This document shows positions 61,106 to 64,000 of a DNA stretch of 64,000 bases, piece by piece; positions within the stretch are counted from its first letter, which is position 1, and each line of letters starts with the position of its first letter. Location of the stretch: NCBI GenBank assembly GCA_023953905.1, contig JAMLJA010000003.1, positions 248,001-312,000 of the forward strand, given 5' to 3'. Made by a program: the position numbers and the translations under genes. This stretch comes from Rhizobiaceae bacterium (GTDB lineage: Bacteria; Pseudomonadota; Alphaproteobacteria; Rhizobiales; Rhizobiaceae). The notes beneath the pieces are model-generated. The model was not told where the DNA came from. It made no database searches and worked only from the letters and a program-made list of their open reading frames with translations.

Positions 61106-61294
61106 ATGGTTGTAGAGGGTCTTCGCAGGACCGTATTCGGCCGGCGGGTCGCACCATCGCAAGCCATTGCGGTTGATGAAAATTATCCCGTTCAGCACGC
61201 GCCGGTCATCGACCCTCGGCTTGCCATGGCTCTTTGGAAAGAACGGCTGAATCCGAGCCATCTGCTCGTCGGTCAGCCATAAGAGATTGCTCAT
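61106..61294 (-). mobile_element. IS5-family transposase N-terminal fragment
   Basis: The minus strand encodes MSNLLWLTDEQMARIQPFFP, KSHGKPRVDDRRVLNGIIFI and NRNGLRWCDPPAEYGPAKTL, the classic N-terminal domain of IS5/IS427-type transposases. The sequence breaks after LYN, where it meets the DHFR-like remnant. The DDE catalytic part is missing, so the element is inactive. Terminal inverted repeats were not identified. Confidence 0.85.
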
Positions 61295-61755
61295 CGTGCC
61301 CCGATCAGTTCGGGAGCGTGAATAACACACGCAGGGCAGTCGCAAGCCAATTAATGGGTCATGAGCCTAGAAGGCGATATAGAAACTGCCGTTCGTTTCG
61401 CCATCAGGTCCCCTAACTTGCGAAAGCGTATCGACTTTCGCGCGACGGTCCACCTTCGAATTGATCAGTGTATGTTCATGCTCCAGTGTGCGTTGGGGAA
61501 CCCATAGCGCGGAATTCCGTTCGGCCAAACAGTGCGACCCGTCAACCTACAACCCCAATCGCTGGCGCCAAGGTTGATGGACTTTTTCTCATCCTCTCAG
61601 ATCGTGCTGCATTAAGAGATATGCGCAGATGGTATACTGCTCAAATCGATGAAAAGTGCCGTTAGACTTTCAGGTTTTTCGTTCGTAATTCAGACTGGTT
61701 CTACAAGAGTATCTGAGGCAAAATCTGCGACACCTATATCGCGGAGGAATTGACG
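61295..61755. other. 461-bp stretch without a gene
   Basis: No frame here has coding character. It holds the left remainder of the IS insertion and the upstream region of the glycine-rich gene. The final GGAGGAATTGACG provides the ribosome site for that gene. I see no clear promoter or repeat. Confidence 0.5.
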
Positions 61756-62907
61756 ATGGCGCCGAGCCACCTTGGATCTATCAATCTTCAAACCTACTAC
61801 TCCGATATATTCAAAGCCTGGGCTGAGCAGCCAGCCGCGTTCTCGGAGCTGTTTCTGGCTCGAACCGGCATCTTCTCCATCACGGAGTGCGATGGTTTCC
61901 GCCCGTCAATTGGAGAGGGTGGATGGCTGATTGGCGACGGTCTGGACGGTGCCCCCGGAGAGAATGGTGGAAATGCCGGCCTTATCTGGGGAAATGGCGG
62001 CGACGGAGGTGCCGGACTCCCCGGCCAGGCCGGTGGTGACGGAGGTAACGGAGGTCTTTTCGGGAATGGCGGCAACGGGGGCGCAGGAGGCGCAGGTTTG
62101 GACGGCTCCGCCGGTGGTGCGGGCGGATCTGGCGCGAATGGAGGGAATGGCGGTGATGGCGGCCTCTTCGGGAGCGGCGGCAATGGGGGCGTCGGAGGCG
62201 CAGGCGGACCGGGCGGCAACGGTAATACTGGCGAGGATGGTGGCGCTGGGGGTGCAGGTGGCACCGGAGGTTTAGGAGGCAACGCAGGTCTCTGGTTCGG
62301 CTCCAGTGGGACTTTTGGTTCGGGTGGCGTCGGCGGAAACGGAGGCGACGGTGGCGCTGGGGCGCCCGGAGAGCCGGGCGGCAACGGAGGCGCGGGAGGA
62401 GCCGGCGGACTGAACGGTGACGGTATCGCTGACGGCTCAGGTGGAAATGGTGGCAATGGCGGACCGGGCGGAGAAAACGCGGCTGGAGGTGATGGCGGTG
62501 CTGGTGGGAGCGGCGGTTTCCTGTTCGGCACAGGCGGCGCAGGCGGCAACGGGGGAGCCGGAGGCATAAGCACGGACGGAGGCAGCGGTGGGGCAGGAGG
62601 CACTGGTGGCGTAGCCGGAAGCGGCGCCACATCAGGGGCGGGCGGCACTGGCGGGTTTCCGGGCGACGGAGGCGCCGGCGGATCGCCCGGGCCGAGCAGC
62701 TATTTTGGCACTTTTTCCAGTACGGAAATGGCACCCCAACAAAATTTCTCTATGTGGGACGGCTGGGGCGGTCTGTTGCAGAGTCTTCTGGAACTGACGG
62801 AGCATAAGTCTCCGATGGATCTTCTGCCGGGCATCGAGCATCCGTTCGACTGCCTGGTGACGCACGAGGATGGCTACGCCGACGTAAACTTCAGTCCGGT
62901 TTTCTAG
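61756..62907 (+). CDS. Glycine-rich PGRS-like repeat protein
   Basis: The 383-residue protein has about 60 unique N-terminal residues ([20 protein letters not shown] and following), then about 255 residues of GGx-type repeats (for example [19 protein letters not shown], and [12 protein letters not shown]), and about 65 unique C-terminal residues ending [12 protein letters not shown]. The repeat pattern, with NGG, AGG and interspersed LFG/LWFG/FLFG, is very like the PGRS domain of mycobacterial PE_PGRS proteins, which binds calcium as polyglycine-II sheets. There is no PE domain and no classic signal peptide. The start is ATG 61756, because GGAGG lies 8 nt upstream. The function is unknown, possibly a surface or calcium-binding protein. 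Confidence 0.8.
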   Translation: MAPSHLGSINLQTYYSDIFKAWAEQPAAFSELFLARTGIFSITECDGFRPSIGEGGWLIGDGLDGAPGENGGNAGLIWGNGGDGGAGLPGQAGGDGGNGGLFGNGGNGGAGGAGLDGSAGGAGGSGANGGNGGDGGLFGSGGNGGVGGAGGPGGNGNTGEDGGAGGAGGTGGLGGNAGLWFGSSGTFGSGGVGGNGGDGGAGAPGEPGGNGGAGGAGGLNGDGIADGSGGNGGNGGPGGENAAGGDGGAGGSGGFLFGTGGAGGNGGAGGISTDGGSGGAGGTGGVAGSGATSGAGGTGGFPGDGGAGGSPGPSSYFGTFSSTEMAPQQNFSMWDGWGGLLQSLLELTEHKSPMDLLPGIEHPFDCLVTHEDGYADVNFSPVF

Positions 62908-62981
62908 CGACCCTGCGCTGTTAATGTTCAAATTGGCCTTAAAGCGCGGTTCGGGCAGGCGTCGAAATTACACGTTGCGGC

Positions 62982-63958
62982 TTAATACCCTCCGATGATC
63001 GGCAGAATTTCACCTGTGATGTAGCTGGAACATTGCGGCGAAGCCAGAAAGACGTACGCTGGCGCAATTTCTTCCGGCTGAGCGGGTCGCTTCATCGGTG
63101 TTTTGGCCCCAAATTGGGAGACATCCTCGGCCTCTTTGTCGGATGGATTGAGTGGCGTCCACACGGGGCCCGGTGCCACGGCGTTCACCCGGATACCCTT
63201 GTCGATCAAGTTTCCCGAGAGCGCTCGCGTGAAGGCATGGATGCCGCCCTTTGTCATCGAATAATCGACCAGTGCCTTGCTCCCATCGATCCCGGTTATA
63301 GAGCCGGTATTCACAATTGATGACCCAGGCTTCATGTGACGAACGGCATCCTTTGCCATCCGAAAATACCCATAGAGATTGGTTTTTATGGTCGTATCAA
63401 AATGCTCCTCGGTCAGATCCTCGAATTCAGTCGAGTGAATTTGGAACGCAGCATTATTTACCAGGATATCGAGCACACCGAGTTGCGTGACGGTCCTCTC
63501 CACGGCCTCAACGCAGTAGTCGCGGTCGCTGACATCGTCGGGAAAAGAATGCAACGCGCGCCTTCGGCTTCAACCGCCTTCTTTGTAGTTTCCGCATCTT
63601 TATGCTCATTTAGATAAGAAAGGGCGACGTCAGCTCCTTCGCGGGCAAACAGCACGGCCACAGCGCGGCCAATGCCGGAATCGCCCCCGGTGATCAGAGC
63701 GACCATGCCCTTCAATTTGTCTGAGCCTTTGTAGTAAGGCGCATCATAGAGAGGGGCGGGATTGATATGAGATTCATCGCCGGGCTTTGGATGGTGCTGC
63801 TTTGGAAAGGGTGGAACCGGATAGCTTCTAGCGCCGGCCTGCATCGCCTCGTCCCGTGGCTCTGACTTCTTGGTTCTGTCGGCGCTATCCACGTTCTCTT
63901 GAATACGCTGCTGCTTCCTGGCTTCGGCAGGTGCTCCATTCTTGTTGTTATCGACCAT
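62982..63958 (-). pseudogene. Frameshifted SDR (general-stress-protein type)
   Basis: Two frames make one 320-residue SDR. The 5' frame has a long hydrophilic N-terminus (MVDNNKNGAPAEARKQQRIQ) with PAPLYDAPYYKGSDKLKGMV, then the cofactor motif ALITGGDSGIGRAVAVLFA. After ILFP a one-base shift (near 63540-63548) is needed to continue PDDVSDRDYCVEAVERTVTQ, LVNNAAFQIHSTEFEDLTEE, catalytic YSMTK and the end YITGEILPIIGGY. This matches the YhdF/GSP39-like family. The frameshift could be a real mutation or a sequencing error. Confidence 0.85.
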
Positions 63959-64000
63959 CGTCTCTTCCTCCGACTAAAGGCGCAACGATAGTGCAAGCCC

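Noticed and set aside
61797..62648. Long minus-strand Pro-rich frame (283 codons)
   Set aside because: It is the exact antisense of the GGx repeats (GGC/GGN codons give Pro on the other strand); the plus-strand frame has a good ribosome site and unique ends.

Overview
The window looks like chromosomal DNA of an alphaproteobacterium in the order Hyphomicrobiales (Rhizobiales), most like a Phyllobacteriaceae/Mesorhizobium-type soil or plant-associated organism. The reasons are the high GC content; the run twin-transmembrane protein, PduO-type adenosyltransferase, rhomboid protease, etfB, etfA; the fused 1159-residue indolepyruvate oxidoreductase; a TakP-type TRAP system; a GluQ-RS; and a CtrA-like box. 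The genus assignment is inference. I saw no rRNA, tRNA or CRISPR array.

Layout. (1) 1-5 kb: the 5' part of an acyl-CoA synthetase running off the left edge, a FeeM-like N-acyl amino acid synthase with a TTAA-N7-TTAAC site upstream, and a membrane GGDEF-EAL protein. (2) 5-12.4 kb: fused indolepyruvate:ferredoxin oxidoreductase, divergent from a DctQ-DctM pair that converges on a DctP/TakP-like binding protein across a perfect bidirectional terminator. This suggests uptake and oxidation of 2-oxo acids. (3) 12.7-18.5 kb: glutamine-amidotransferase-type hydrolase, 2-hydroxyacid dehydrogenase, a LacI-type regulator that appears to start at CTG, a DMT exporter, a MarR regulator and an FAH-family enzyme. 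(4) 18.6-33.7 kb: COG0523 GTPase with a His-rich loop plus WD40 partner, a class-III aminotransferase plus glutamine-synthetase-like ligase pair, a Crp/Fnr regulator, HNH nuclease, AlkA-type glycosylase, GluQ-RS, transporters, and the adenosyltransferase neighbourhood. (5) 33.9-37.2 kb: etfBA, an L-carnitine-dehydrogenase-like enzyme and a convergent thioesterase.

(6) 37.4-54.8 kb is the most interesting part. Two blocks diverge from a LysR regulator. Leftward is a tightly coupled five-gene operon: B12-binding mutase subunit, acyl-CoA ligase, thiolase, MeaB-type GTPase, mutase catalytic subunit. Rightward are hydantoinase/oxoprolinase B and A, a class-IV aminotransferase, an SDR, an orphan molybdenum hydroxylase large subunit and a GcvT-type flavoprotein. 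Together they look like an undescribed route that opens a (possibly N-methylated) lactam or hydantoin, removes nitrogen, activates the acid with CoA, rearranges the carbon skeleton with adenosylcobalamin and cleaves it thiolytically. The pathway is inference; the genes are seen.

(7) 54.7-61.3 kb is a gene graveyard around an intact panC and a HicAB toxin-antitoxin pair. It holds remnants of an acyl-CoA dehydrogenase, an enoyl-CoA hydratase, a serine recombinase with an internal amber codon, a MocR-like aminotransferase, an MFS transporter, a hydrolase, a DHFR-like gene and an IS5-type transposase. (8) 61.7-64 kb: a large glycine-rich protein strikingly like mycobacterial PE_PGRS repeats, and a frameshifted SDR.
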